From Martinezella lusitana (GTDB lineage: Bacteria; Pseudomonadota; Alphaproteobacteria; Rhizobiales; Rhizobiaceae), in the NCBI RefSeq assembly GCF_010668395.1, contig NZ_WUEY01000027.1:1-64000 (forward strand): DNA of 64,000 nucleotides, read 5' to 3'. The translations under genes were made by a program, and so were the position numbers. Position 1 is the stretch's first letter. Each line of letters begins with the position of its first letter. Shown piece after piece: positions 8,829 through 18,201 of this stretch. The notes beneath the pieces were generated by a model. The model searched no databases, had not been told where the DNA came from, and was given only the letters and a program-made list of their open reading frames with translations.

Positions 8829-10832
8829 TCAATCCGCAGCAATTCGCGGACGACCGCTGGCGGTCGCTATGAACCGTGCTTCGATCAGCTTGCGACTGCC
8901 CTCAACCTCCGGCGCATCCACCTGCTCGTCCACCGCCACGACGAGATCGACCGCGCCGTTCAACCGCGCCTGCGCCATCGCGGCTTCGACGGCGCGCGAA
9001 CGGGCGTCGGCAAAGCTTCGGTCCTCGTCGGTAAAGCGCAGGCTCTCACCGGCGCCGTTCAGGATATAGATGCCGTCCTCCGGCATGGTGACGAAAACGA
9101 TGGCGCTGGCCCGCACCTGGCCGACCACCGCACCCACGGCATTGGCGACATCCGAATCGGCGGGAATGGCGCTTTCGGTCGCCAGCATTTCCGCGATCGC
9201 GGGATAATAGACCGGGGCGGAAGCGCCGAGCCCGACAAGCGGGCGGTCGAGCGAAATGGCGAAACGGGCGATCCCCGGGGCGCGGCGAAGAGCACGGTCG
9301 ATAGAGGTCGAGCGGGCGGGATCCAGATCGGCAACGCCATCCTCGGCAAGGCAGGCGGCCAGAATGACATCGGCGGACTGGCGGGTGAGGCGATCGACGA
9401 TCTTCTGCGCGAGTTCCTCGACCGATGAGGCGATGGCTCGTCCGGAGCCATCCTTCAGCCGCATGGCCAGGGCCAGCCCGAGGCGGGCCGCCGGTTCGTT
9501 CCACTGGCTCTGCCTGTCAAGCACATGCATGGCATCGGAGGGCGTCAGGCCGCTCAGATGCACGAGGCCGCGCGCCACCAGCCGATCCAGCGTCGCCTTC
9601 TGCGATGTCATCGTCAGAAGCTTGTCGAGCGCCACGGGAACCGCGCCGATCCTGTCGAACAGTGCCTGTTCGGGCGCCGTAAGACCGCTCGCCAGATGGT
9701 CCGGTACGCCGGTGCGCAGGGCGAAACGGCCCGCATTGCGGGCCAGATGCGACGCCCGCAGCTGCTGCTCCAGCACCTCGAGCACCGCCTCGCCATGCAT
9801 ATGGGCAGCGAGGCTGAGCGGCAACAGGCGGCGAGGCCCGAGCTCGAAAGCGGCGACAAGGCCGCGATCATTGATCTTCACCTCGGAATCGCCGCCGAGG
9901 CCATAGGTGCGCATGGCGACGGCCTCGACCATGGTTCGATAGCCTCCGACCACGGCGCCGTCGGCATCCAGCCGCGGCCGGCCGTCCTCCATGACGGCAA
10001 CGTCGGTCGTGGTGCCGCCAATGTCGGAAACCACGGCATCGTCGAGACCGGTAAGATAGCGCGCGCCGACAAGACTTGCGGCCGGGCCCGACAGAATGGT
10101 CTCGATCGGCCGGAGCTTGGCCTCTGCGGCGGAAATCAGGGCACCATCGCCGCGAACCACCATCATCGGCGCGGAGATGCCGCGCGCCGCCAGAAACCCT
10201 TCGCAGGCGCCGACGAGGCGGTCGATCATCGAGACGAGGCGGGCATTGAGCAGCGTCGTCAAGGCGCGGCGCGGCCCGCCCAGCTTGGAGGAAAGCTCGT
10301 GGCTGCAGGTGACGGGCAGGTGCGAGAGTTCGCGGATATAATCGCGCACCCTGATTTCATGAGCCGGATTCCGCACGGCAAAATAGCCGGCGACGGCGAA
10401 GGAGGAGACCGTCTTCGCCAGTTCCGGCAACGCCTCGCGCAACGCCGTGAGATCGAGCGGATTTTCGTTGCCGTGGACATTGTGGCCGCCGGGAAGGAAC
10501 AGCACGGGATCGGAGCCGAGCGCTTCCGCAAGACCGTCACGCTTGAGATCGTCCGGCCCGAAGCCGATCATGATCAAGCCGGCGCGGCCGCCCTGCCCTT
10601 CCACCAGCGCGTTCGTGGCGAGCGTGGTCGACAGCGATACGAGGCCGATCGCCGAGACGGGAATTTGAGTTTTGGCAATGACGGCATCGACGGCACCGGC
10701 GATGCCGACGGCCAGGTCGTGCCGCGTGGTCAGCGATTTCGCCTTGGCGATCACGCCATCGGTTTCATGGAAGAGAACGGCATCGGTATAGGTTCCACCC
10801 GTATCGATGCCGAGCAGGAAATGAGAGGTCAC
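8829..10832 (-). CDS. Hydantoinase/oxoprolinase family protein (HyuA-like)
   Basis: 667 aa with the actin-like ATPase signature at the N-terminus (LGIDTGGTYTDAVL) and the second nucleotide motif SDIGGTTTDVAVMEDG around the middle. The family includes N-methylhydantoinase A, 5-oxoprolinase and acetone carboxylase subunits, which use ATP for ring opening or carboxylation. No HyuB-type partner is present, so the substrate is unknown. I chose the GTG at 10832 because it gives the family N-terminus; a TTG at 10904 would add 24 unrelated residues. It follows the P450 gene on the same strand. Confidence 0.87.
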   Translation of the reverse strand: MTSHFLLGIDTGGTYTDAVLFHETDGVIAKAKSLTTRHDLAVGIAGAVDAVIAKTQIPVSAIGLVSLSTTLATNALVEGQGGRAGLIMIGFGPDDLKRDGLAEALGSDPVLFLPGGHNVHGNENPLDLTALREALPELAKTVSSFAVAGYFAVRNPAHEIRVRDYIRELSHLPVTCSHELSSKLGGPRRALTTLLNARLVSMIDRLVGACEGFLAARGISAPMMVVRGDGALISAAEAKLRPIETILSGPAASLVGARYLTGLDDAVVSDIGGTTTDVAVMEDGRPRLDADGAVVGGYRTMVEAVAMRTYGLGGDSEVKINDRGLVAAFELGPRRLLPLSLAAHMHGEAVLEVLEQQLRASHLARNAGRFALRTGVPDHLASGLTAPEQALFDRIGAVPVALDKLLTMTSQKATLDRLVARGLVHLSGLTPSDAMHVLDRQSQWNEPAARLGLALAMRLKDGSGRAIASSVEELAQKIVDRLTRQSADVILAACLAEDGVADLDPARSTSIDRALRRAPGIARFAISLDRPLVGLGASAPVYYPAIAEMLATESAIPADSDVANAVGAVVGQVRASAIVFVTMPEDGIYILNGAGESLRFTDEDRSFADARSRAVEAAMAQARLNGAVDLVVAVDEQVDAPEVEGSRKLIEARFIATASGRPRIAAD

Positions 10833-10919
10833 GAAAATATCCAGCTCTTGAACGGAATGTGATGCCGTTATTGCACCCTTGCGGCCTGAGCCGCTAGCTG
10901 GCAAGCGGCAAAAACAGTC

Positions 10920-12314
10920 TTACCGCCGTGTCACCCGCATCGGCAATCCGCCGCGCGGCTGTGTCGTCAGCTTCTGGACCGGCCAGGGATCGGTCTCGTC
11001 TGTCAGGTCGAAACGGAAGCGGCGCATCATCACGGCAAGGGCGATGACGGCTTCCTGAAGCGCGAAAGTGGCGCCGATGCAGACGCGCGGGCCCGCGCCA
11101 AAGGGCAGATACTGGAAGCGGTTGATCTTGCCCCGGTTCTCCGGAAGAAAGCGCTCCGGCATGAAGGCGCGCGGCTTGTCCCAATAGAGTTCGTGGCGGT
11201 GCAGCGTCCACGGCATGATGAGGACGGTGATCCCCTTGGGGATCGTCACACGCTCGCCCTTGGCGCTCGTCCATTCGTCATCGGCAATCGCGGCGCGATT
11301 GATCGACGGCGCCGGCGGATAAAGGCGCATCGCCTCCTCGAAGGCGGCGCGGACGTGCGGCATCAGGTCGAGCCAGGCGACCGGCTCCGCATCGCTTGCC
11401 AGCACCCGGTCGATTTCCTCTTCCATGGCTTGGCGAATATGCGGGCTGTTGGCGACGCAATAAAGCGTCCAGGCCAGCGCGCGGGCGGTCGTCTCATGGC
11501 CGGCGCCGATGAAGGTGAGGATATTGTCCTCGATCTCCTCCATGGTCAGCCCATCTGGGCCGGCCTTTTCCAGAAGCAGCGTCAGGAAATCGTCCGGGGC
11601 ACTCGCGCGGTCCTTGCGCATCTTTTCCAGGCGCAGGTCCATGGTGTTGCGCACGATGCCGCGGAATTTGTCGAGCATGCGCTGGCCGCCGATGCGGGTA
11701 AGGCGCGGCACCCAGCCGGGCGCGCGCAGGAGATCCATGGGATCGACCCGGCCCATGCGGTGCAGCAGCTCGTTGACGTCATCGGCGAAATGCTCGCCTT
11801 CGGTGACGATCTCGCCGGAAAACAGGGTCTCCGCCAGGATGGCGAAGGTCATCTCGGTCATGTCAGCGGCGATATCGAACACCGCGCCTTCGCTGCCGGC
11901 CTGCTCGTATTTATGGAGATATTCCAGGCTCTGGCTCAGCATCTGGCCGGCAAAGCCCTGGGCATGACGCGGCGTGAACACCGGTGCGACCGCCTTGCGC
12001 GAGCGCTTCCAGACGGGGCCTTCCGCCGTCAGCAGGCCGTCGCGCAGGATGGGCCGGAGCACGAGCTGGCGGATATCGGCCATGCGGTAGTTGGCGGCGT
12101 TGTCGACCAGAACATGCTTGATCAGGCCGGGATCGTTGACGATCAGCGTCTGCTCGCTGAAGAACTTCGCCTTGATCCACGGCAGCGTATAGGAAGGCTC
12201 GCCCCAGAGTTCGAGCGGATTGCGCAGGATGGTTTTGATGATCGTCCAGCGCGACGGGGGGATGGTGCGCGGAATCGGCGCCGGCGGAGAGAAGGCTTCC
12301 GGAATCATGTCCAT
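10920..12314 (-). CDS. Cytochrome P450
   Basis: 464-aa soluble P450 with all core motifs: I-helix GAGHETTAR, K-helix EEAMRLYP (ExxR) and the heme-binding loop FGAGPRVCIG with the thiolate Cys near residue 412. No N-terminal membrane anchor is visible, as expected for a bacterial enzyme that needs separate ferredoxin and reductase partners; none are encoded nearby. The ATG at 12314 has GGAGAG about 9 nt upstream; a longer frame from 12374 is rejected for lack of a site and its Arg-rich extension. Substrate unknown. Confidence 0.93.
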   Translation of the reverse strand: MDMIPEAFSPPAPIPRTIPPSRWTIIKTILRNPLELWGEPSYTLPWIKAKFFSEQTLIVNDPGLIKHVLVDNAANYRMADIRQLVLRPILRDGLLTAEGPVWKRSRKAVAPVFTPRHAQGFAGQMLSQSLEYLHKYEQAGSEGAVFDIAADMTEMTFAILAETLFSGEIVTEGEHFADDVNELLHRMGRVDPMDLLRAPGWVPRLTRIGGQRMLDKFRGIVRNTMDLRLEKMRKDRASAPDDFLTLLLEKAGPDGLTMEEIEDNILTFIGAGHETTARALAWTLYCVANSPHIRQAMEEEIDRVLASDAEPVAWLDLMPHVRAAFEEAMRLYPPAPSINRAAIADDEWTSAKGERVTIPKGITVLIMPWTLHRHELYWDKPRAFMPERFLPENRGKINRFQYLPFGAGPRVCIGATFALQEAVIALAVMMRRFRFDLTDETDPWPVQKLTTQPRGGLPMRVTRR

Positions 12315-12434
12315 GCGATCAACTCTCCTCGAAGACCGGGCCGTTGCCCGATCGACACGACCGGAACGGCGCACCCATCCGATATGGGGAACGCCGCGCG
12401 CGAAATCCAGACGATAAAACGTCGCGTCAGATGC

Positions 12435-13388
12435 CTAAAGCAGCGACTTCAGGTCACTCAGCTTGTCGTTGATGAGCCAGCCGTAGTAATTTTCCTCCGG
12501 CCAGACCGGCTGCGAGGCGCCCCTGTTCCTGGCGGCAAGGGCGGCGGCGCGCTTGCGGGAATTGCCGAGATTGTAGAGCGTCGCGGTGATGCCGGGGTTG
12601 CCGGAAATATCCATGCCGGCGATCGAGCGATAGTCGTCGATCGACTTGCGGATCGATGCCGCGACGAAGGCCAGCGACAGATCGGGATCCATGATCGCCT
12701 TGTAGACGCCGCCGGCATCCTTTTCGTCCAACTTCGCAATGCCCGAGGTGCGGCTGACCAGATCGGAAAGCTCCAGCGCCGTCAGCGGATTGACCTGACC
12801 GAGACCGAAGGTCTGGCCGGCATAGAAGGGCTGGAAGAAAACCGCGCTGAAGCGATTGTCGGGATAGGATTTGCCGCCGACCGTCTTGCCGCGGAAATCG
12901 TCTTCCCAGACATCTTCGCGGCAGGTCCACAGGGCGTAGGAATCGCCCTTGCCCTTGCAGGCGTCGAATTGCGGCCGCGCGACGAAATCGTCGACGTTTT
13001 CGCCGTCATAGGCAAAGCGGAAGCTCTGGCCGGCATAGGACGCGGCCTTGACGTAGTAGGATTGCAGGCCGTCATAGGCATCGACATTGTAGGTATGCTC
13101 GCCGACGAGCGCGCCGATGATGTGGATCGGATCGATACCGTAGGCGCGTGCCGTCGATTTGATCTTCGACATCAGTCGCGTGTCCGTTGCCAGCAGCTCG
13201 CGGACCTTCTGGTACTTGCGATCGAAGGTCGAATTCGTGCCGCGCGTGCGCCGGACGGAGGCGCCGGGAACCGGCGGCTGCTCGGCATTGCGGTTGCCCG
13301 GAGGCACCGCGGTTGCCGCGTCCGCATGAGCGGGGATCCAGGAGAAGCTGGCGACCGCCAGAAGAGCAATGATCAGTATACGTCGCAA
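12435..13388 (-). CDS. DUF1402 family exported protein
   Basis: 317 aa with a signal peptide (hydrophobic LIIALLAVASFSW, cleavage near AHADA). The rest matches the DUF1402 family of Rhizobiales; GLGQVNPLTALEL and the helical C-terminal half resemble lytic-transglycosylase-like folds, so a periplasmic cell-wall role is possible but unproven. The start is a TTG with AGGA upstream, the only initiator that begins the signal peptide. The gene lies downstream of hslU, separated by a terminator, so it probably has its own promoter. Confidence 0.85.
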   Translation of the reverse strand: MRRILIIALLAVASFSWIPAHADAATAVPPGNRNAEQPPVPGASVRRTRGTNSTFDRKYQKVRELLATDTRLMSKIKSTARAYGIDPIHIIGALVGEHTYNVDAYDGLQSYYVKAASYAGQSFRFAYDGENVDDFVARPQFDACKGKGDSYALWTCREDVWEDDFRGKTVGGKSYPDNRFSAVFFQPFYAGQTFGLGQVNPLTALELSDLVSRTSGIAKLDEKDAGGVYKAIMDPDLSLAFVAASIRKSIDDYRSIAGMDISGNPGITATLYNLGNSRKRAAALAARNRGASQPVWPEENYYGWLINDKLSDLKSLL

Positions 13389-13476
13389 GATGGCTGTCCT
13401 GTCGAAGTTTCAACCGATGTTTCCGTGCGGCTGCCTGACGGATAATCTTGGCCGAATAAAGCCATCCGACACAAAG

Positions 13477-13510
13477 AAACGGGCCCCTAACTAAAAAGTT
13501 AACGGCCCGC
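13477..13510 (-). terminator. Terminator downstream of hslU
   Basis: On the minus strand the arms CGGGCC and GGCCCG, with an inner TAACT/AGTTA stem, form a hairpin followed by a T-rich stretch (GTTTCTTTG). It lies 40 bp past the hslU stop. Confidence 0.7.
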
Positions 13511-13550
13511 TGTCGAGTGTTTACTGTTTTAAATCGCCTGAGACCGCCTG

Positions 13551-14861
13551 CTACAGAATGAAGCGGGACAGGTCGGTGTTGCTGGCGAGGTCGCCGACAT
13601 GTTCGCGGACATAGGCGGCATCGATGGTCACCGATGCGCCGGCGCGATCCGACGCGTTGTAGGAAATGTCGTCAAGCACGCGCTCCATGACCGTCTGCAG
13701 GCGACGGGCGCCGATATTCTCGACGGTGGAGTTCAGGTGCACGGCGACATCGGCGAGAGCGTCGATGGCATCGTCGGTGAAGTCGAGCTTCAGGTCTTCC
13801 GTTTCCATGAGCGCCCTGTACTGGCGGATAAGGCTTGCTTCCGGCTCCGTCAGGATGCGGCGGAAGTCCTCCTTGGTCAGCGGGCGGAGCTCGACGCGGA
13901 TCGGCAGGCGGCCCTGCAGTTCCGGCAGAAGATCCGAGGGCTTGGCGACATGGAAGGCACCGGAGGCGATGAAGAGGATGTGGTCCGTCTTGACCGGGCC
14001 GTACTTTGTCGAAACCGTGGTGCCTTCGACCAGCGGCAGCAGGTCGCGCTGCACGCCCTCGCGGGAGACGCCGGCGCCGACACCGCCGTCGCGGGCGGCG
14101 ATCTTGTCGATCTCGTCGAGGAAGACGATGCCGTCGTTTTCAGCCGAGCGCACGGCTTCGCGCTGGATCGCCTCATTGTCGATCAGCTTGTCGGATTCAT
14201 CGCGGATCAGCTCCTTGTAGGACTCCTTGACCGTCGTGCGCACCTTCTTCGTGCGGCCGCCCATGGCCTTGCCGAACATTTCGGAGAGGTTGAGCACGCC
14301 GATATTGGCACCGGGCATGCCGGGGATCTCGAAGCCGCCGGGCATGCCGGAACCGGTATCGGCCACTTCGATATCGATTTCCTTGTCGTCGAGCTGGCCG
14401 TCGCGCAGCTTCTTGCGGAAGCTGTCGCGCGTTGCCGGCGATGCTGTCGCGCCGACCAGCGCATCGAGCACGCGCTCCTCGGCGCTCATATGCGCCTTTG
14501 CCTGCACTTCGGCGCGCTTCTTTTCGCGCACCAGGCCGATGCCGACCTCGACGAGGTCACGGACAATCTGCTCGACGTCGCGGCCGACATAGCCGACTTC
14601 AGTGAACTTGGTGGCTTCGACCTTTATGAAGGGCGCGCCGGCCAGCTTGGCGAGACGGCGGGAGATTTCCGTCTTGCCGACGCCGGTCGGGCCGATCATC
14701 AGGATGTTCTTGGGCATGACTTCATCACGCAGCTCGGGTTCGAGCTGCTGCCGGCGCCAGCGATTGCGCAGGGCGATCGCCACCGCGCGCTTGGCCTCAT
14801 GCTGGCCGACAATATAACGATCGAGCTCGGAAACGATCTCGCGGGGGGAAAAAGTGGTCAT
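13551..14861 (-). CDS. hslU: HslU, ATPase subunit of the HslUV protease
   Basis: 436-aa AAA+ unfoldase (ClpY). Walker A GPTGVGKT is at residues 57-64, Walker B is VFLDEIDKIA, and the family insertion (I-domain) lies between them. It forms hexamers that feed unfolded substrates to the HslV peptidase in the cytoplasm. The gene follows hslV by 47 bp, so hslVU is an operon. Length and sequence are typical. Confidence 0.98.
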   Translation of the reverse strand: MTTFSPREIVSELDRYIVGQHEAKRAVAIALRNRWRRQQLEPELRDEVMPKNILMIGPTGVGKTEISRRLAKLAGAPFIKVEATKFTEVGYVGRDVEQIVRDLVEVGIGLVREKKRAEVQAKAHMSAEERVLDALVGATASPATRDSFRKKLRDGQLDDKEIDIEVADTGSGMPGGFEIPGMPGANIGVLNLSEMFGKAMGGRTKKVRTTVKESYKELIRDESDKLIDNEAIQREAVRSAENDGIVFLDEIDKIAARDGGVGAGVSREGVQRDLLPLVEGTTVSTKYGPVKTDHILFIASGAFHVAKPSDLLPELQGRLPIRVELRPLTKEDFRRILTEPEASLIRQYRALMETEDLKLDFTDDAIDALADVAVHLNSTVENIGARRLQTVMERVLDDISYNASDRAGASVTIDAAYVREHVGDLASNTDLSRFIL

Positions 14862-14908
14862 TTCGCATGTTCCCTGTCAGGGCTAGAAACTATCAAGAGA
14901 GGAACGTC

Positions 14909-15436
14909 TCAGGCTTCGGCATCGAGCGTTTCCACAATCACATTGTGATTGGTGTAGACGCAGATGTCGGCGGCGATATCGAGGGCGCGGTGGGCGACTT
15001 CCTCGGCGGATTTGTCGCTGTCCATCAGCGCGCGTGCTGCGGCGAGCGCGAAATTGCCGCCGGAGCCGATCGCCATGGCGCCATGTTCGGGCTCGAGCAC
15101 ATCGCCGTTGCCGGTGATGGCGAGCGTCACGTTCTTATCGGCAACCAGCATCATGGCTTCGAGGTTGCGCAGATATTTGTCCGTGCGCCAGTCCTTGGCG
15201 AGCTCGACGGCTGCGCGCATCAGCTGGCCGGGATATTGTTCGAGCTTCTTTTCAAGGCGCTCGAGCAACGTGAAGGCATCGGCGGTCGCGCCGGCGAAAC
15301 CGGCGATGACATCGCCCTTGCCGATGCGGCGAACCTTGCGGGCATTGCCCTTCATTACGGTCTGGCCAAGGCTGACCTGGCCATCACCGGCCATCACGAC
15401 CTTGCCGTTCTTGCGAATAGTCACGATTGTCGTCAT
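14909..15436 (-). CDS. hslV: HslV, peptidase subunit of the HslUV protease
   Basis: 175-aa proteasome beta-like N-terminal-threonine peptidase. After Met removal the protein begins TTIVTIRKNG, which exposes the catalytic Thr; AGDGQVSLG and the conserved AIGSGGNFA loop follow. Twelve HslV subunits pair with HslU rings. It is the first gene of hslVU and is divergent from hisB. The family is often heat-shock controlled, but I could not identify an RpoH promoter with confidence in the 212-bp intergenic region. Confidence 0.97.
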   Translation of the reverse strand: MTTIVTIRKNGKVVMAGDGQVSLGQTVMKGNARKVRRIGKGDVIAGFAGATADAFTLLERLEKKLEQYPGQLMRAAVELAKDWRTDKYLRNLEAMMLVADKNVTLAITGNGDVLEPEHGAMAIGSGGNFALAAARALMDSDKSAEEVAHRALDIAADICVYTNHNVIVETLDAEA

Positions 15437-15648
15437 TTAACACCTGTTTGCCCCCGTTTCGGCGGGCTTTCTGCCGGGCCGCGTTTCGGCCCCGTCAGCA
15501 CCTATGTAAGAGGGCTTTTGACGATTGCAAATGCCAGCTACGGCGGATCGATGCGGAGCAGCCGGCTAAAGGCGGGCGGTTGCGCGTAACTTCTGGATAT
15601 TTCCCGATACGCCTGATAAGGAACCCCCGTATTCCGATGGAGCAGCCC

Positions 15649-16257
15649 ATGGCAGAGACTACAGCGAGCCGCACGGCAAGCGTTTCCCGCAAGACCAACG
15701 AGACTTCCGTCTCCGTTTCCGTCAACATCGACGGCAGCGGCAAGTCGACGATTTCGACCGGCGTCGGCTTCTTCGACCATATGCTGGAACAGCTGTCGCG
15801 ACATTCGCTGATCGACATGGAGATCGACACCAAGGGCGACCTGCATGTCGACGACCATCATGCGGTCGAGGATACCGGCATTGCCATCGGCCAGGCCATT
15901 GCCAAGGCGCTCGGCGACCGGCGCGGCATCACCCGCTATGCCTCTATCGACCTTGCCATGGACGAGACGATGACCAAGGCGGCCGTCGATCTTTCCGGCC
16001 GTCCGTTCCTTGTCTGGAACGTTTCCTTCAGCGCGCCGAAGATCGGCACATTCGATACCGAACTGGTGCGCGAATTCTTCCAGGCGCTCGCGCAGAATGC
16101 CGGCATCACGCTGCATATCCTCAACCATTATGGCGCCAACAATCACCATATAGCCGAGACATGCTTCAAGGCCGTTGCGCGCGCATTGCGCACCGCAACC
16201 GAGATCGATCCGCGGCAGGCAGGCCGGGTGCCCTCGACGAAAGGCACGCTCGCCTGA
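15649..16257 (+). CDS. hisB: Imidazoleglycerol-phosphate dehydratase
   Basis: 202-aa monofunctional HisB, the seventh enzymatic step of histidine synthesis. Metal-binding His-rich motifs are visible (DHMLEQLSRH, DDHHAVEDTG, HHIAE). I chose ATG 15649 because rhizobial HisB proteins begin MAET and GGAG lies 7 nt upstream; the ATG at 15637 would add four residues. First gene of the his cluster running to hisE. Confidence 0.97.
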   Translation: MAETTASRTASVSRKTNETSVSVSVNIDGSGKSTISTGVGFFDHMLEQLSRHSLIDMEIDTKGDLHVDDHHAVEDTGIAIGQAIAKALGDRRGITRYASIDLAMDETMTKAAVDLSGRPFLVWNVSFSAPKIGTFDTELVREFFQALAQNAGITLHILNHYGANNHHIAETCFKAVARALRTATEIDPRQAGRVPSTKGTLA

Positions 16258-16281
16258 GCCCCGAACTGGGGAATTGAGGAA

Positions 16282-16779
16282 ATGGCAAGCTATCTGATTT
16301 TGACTCCGCCCGGAGCGCCGAGCCGATCCGCAGTATCGGATCGGTATCGCGACGAAACCCGCTTCATCCGCGACGGCTTTTCCTGGAAAGCCTTTGTGTT
16401 TCCGGCCCTGTGGATGCTTTACCACCGCCTCTGGCTCCACGCGGCGGCTGCCATCCTGTTGCAGGGCCTGGCTGTGGAACTGATACGTCAACCGGGCTTT
16501 TTCGCGGCCGGCGCCGCCATCCTGCTCGCTGTCCATGTTCTTGCGGCGCTCGAGGGACGGCATGCGCTCAGCCAGCGGCTGATCGACCGTGGCTGGACAA
16601 TGGAAAATCTCGTCTCGGCGCATGATCTGGCGACGGCGGAGCAAATCCACTTCTCCGAAGTCGAACAAGAGCCGCAACAGAATATCCATTCGCAAAATTG
16701 GGATATCACGGCCACCAATACGAATACCAGCCGCCCAGGCCAGAGCTTCGGCCTGCCCGGCTATGATGGAGGACGCTGA
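16282..16779 (+). CDS. DUF2628 domain-containing membrane protein
   Basis: 165 aa. The short N-terminal soluble part is followed by hydrophobic segments (FVFPALWMLYHRLWLHAAA and AAILLAVHVLAALEG) and a hydrophilic, Asn/Gln-rich tail. DUF2628 proteins commonly sit between hisB and hisH in Rhizobiales, so co-transcription with histidine genes is expected, but no role in the pathway is known. It starts 24 bp after hisB and ends 2 bp before hisH. Confidence 0.85.
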   Translation: MASYLILTPPGAPSRSAVSDRYRDETRFIRDGFSWKAFVFPALWMLYHRLWLHAAAAILLQGLAVELIRQPGFFAAGAAILLAVHVLAALEGRHALSQRLIDRGWTMENLVSAHDLATAEQIHFSEVEQEPQQNIHSQNWDITATNTNTSRPGQSFGLPGYDGGR

Positions 16780-16781
16780 CG

Positions 16782-17432
16782 ATGCGCGTCGCGATTATCG
16801 ACTATGGTTCCGGCAATCTGCGCTCGGCCACTAAGGCTTTCGAGCGGGCTGCCCGCGAGGCAGGCATCGCCGCTGAGATCGACCTGACTGACGATGCCGA
16901 GCGGGTCGCCACGGCGGATCGCATCGTGCTTCCCGGCGTCGGCGCCTACGCCGATTGCCGCCGCGGGCTCGATGCCGTTGCCGGCATGGCCGAAGCGGTG
17001 ATCGATGTCGTGGAGCACAAGGGCCGCCCCTTCCTCGGCATCTGCGTCGGCATGCAGCTGATGTCCTCGCGCGGGCTGGAAAAGACGATCACTCAAGGGT
17101 TTGGCTGGATCAAGGGCGATGTCAAGGAGATGACGCCGAGCGATCCAAGCTTGAAGATCCCGCAGATCGGCTGGAACACGCTGGATATCCGCCATCCGCA
17201 CGCGCTGTTCGACGGCATACCCACAGGGCCGGACGGGCTTCATGCCTATTTCGTCCATTCCTACCATCTCGCCGCCGAACACAGCGACGATGTGATCGCC
17301 ACCACAAGCTATGGCGGCCCGATGACCGCCTTCGTGGGGCGCGACAACATCGCCGGTGCGCAATTCCATCCGGAAAAGAGCCAGAAACTCGGCCTCGCCC
17401 TGATTGCCAATTTCCTGCGCTGGAAGCCGTAA
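16782..17432 (+). CDS. hisH: Imidazole glycerol phosphate synthase, glutaminase subunit HisH
   Basis: 216-aa class I glutamine amidotransferase. The nucleophile Cys88 is in GICVGMQ, and the His-Glu pair is in AQFHPEKSQ near the C-terminus. It delivers ammonia to HisF, encoded 0.8 kb downstream. It begins 2 bp after the DUF2628 gene. Confidence 0.97.
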   Translation: MRVAIIDYGSGNLRSATKAFERAAREAGIAAEIDLTDDAERVATADRIVLPGVGAYADCRRGLDAVAGMAEAVIDVVEHKGRPFLGICVGMQLMSSRGLEKTITQGFGWIKGDVKEMTPSDPSLKIPQIGWNTLDIRHPHALFDGIPTGPDGLHAYFVHSYHLAAEHSDDVIATTSYGGPMTAFVGRDNIAGAQFHPEKSQKLGLALIANFLRWKP

Positions 17433-17457
17433 GGCTCGCGCTCCAAGGACAGACATC

Positions 17458-18201
17458 ATGATTCTCTTCCCCGCTATCGACCTCAAAGACGGCCAATGCG
17501 TGCGCCTCAAGCTCGGCGACATGGAGCAGGCGACCGTCTACAATCCCGATCCCGGCGCCCAGGCGAAGGCCTTTGAAGACCAGGGCTTCGAGTGGCTGCA
17601 TGTCGTCGATCTCAACGGCGCCTTCGCCGGCGAGACGGTCAACGGCGCTGCTGTCGACGCCATCCTCAAGGCGACGAAGAACCCCGTACAACTCGGCGGC
17701 GGCATCCGCACGCTCGACCATATGGAAAACTGGCTGTCGCGCGGGCTTGCCCGCGTCATCCTCGGCACGGTCGCGGTGCGCGATCCGGCGCTGGTCGTCG
17801 AAGCCTGCCGGAGATATCCGGGGCACATTGCCGTCGGCATCGACGCCAAGGGCGGCAAGGTGGCGGTCGAGGGCTGGGCAGAAGCCTCCGAACTCGGCGT
17901 CATCGAACTCGCGAAACAATTCGAAGGCGCCGGCGTCGCCGCGATCATCTACACCGATATCGACCGCGACGGCATCCTCACCGGCATCAACTGGGCCTCG
18001 ACGCTGGAACTGGCCGAGGCCGTTTCCATTCCCGTCATCGCCTCGGGCGGGCTGGCTTCGCTCGACGATATCAAGCGCATGATCCAGCCGGACGCCCGCA
18101 AACTGGAGGGTGCGATTTCCGGCCGCGCGCTCTATGATGGCCGCATCGACCCCAAGGAAGCACTGGCGCTGATCAAGCGGGCCAGGGAGGCAGCGCAATG
18201 A
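17458..18201 (+). CDS. hisA: ProFAR isomerase HisA
   Basis: 247-aa (beta/alpha)8-barrel isomerase, fourth step of histidine synthesis. The catalytic Asp8 is in FPAIDLKDG and the second Asp is in IYTDIDRDG; phosphate loops GGGIR and ASGGLAS are present. The ATG at 17458 is chosen because the family begins MILFPAID. The stop overlaps the hisF start as ATGA, implying translational coupling. Confidence 0.97.
   Translation: MILFPAIDLKDGQCVRLKLGDMEQATVYNPDPGAQAKAFEDQGFEWLHVVDLNGAFAGETVNGAAVDAILKATKNPVQLGGGIRTLDHMENWLSRGLARVILGTVAVRDPALVVEACRRYPGHIAVGIDAKGGKVAVEGWAEASELGVIELAKQFEGAGVAAIIYTDIDRDGILTGINWASTLELAEAVSIPVIASGGLASLDDIKRMIQPDARKLEGAISGRALYDGRIDPKEALALIKRAREAAQ

Noticed and set aside
6691..9069. 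792-codon plus-strand frame over glcB
   Set aside because: It is the antisense shadow of a well-supported malate synthase gene, caused by high GC at third positions.
10833..10904. 24-residue N-terminal extension of the HyuA-like protein from a TTG
   Set aside because: The family begins at LGIDTGG just after the GTG at 10832; the extension is unrelated in sequence.
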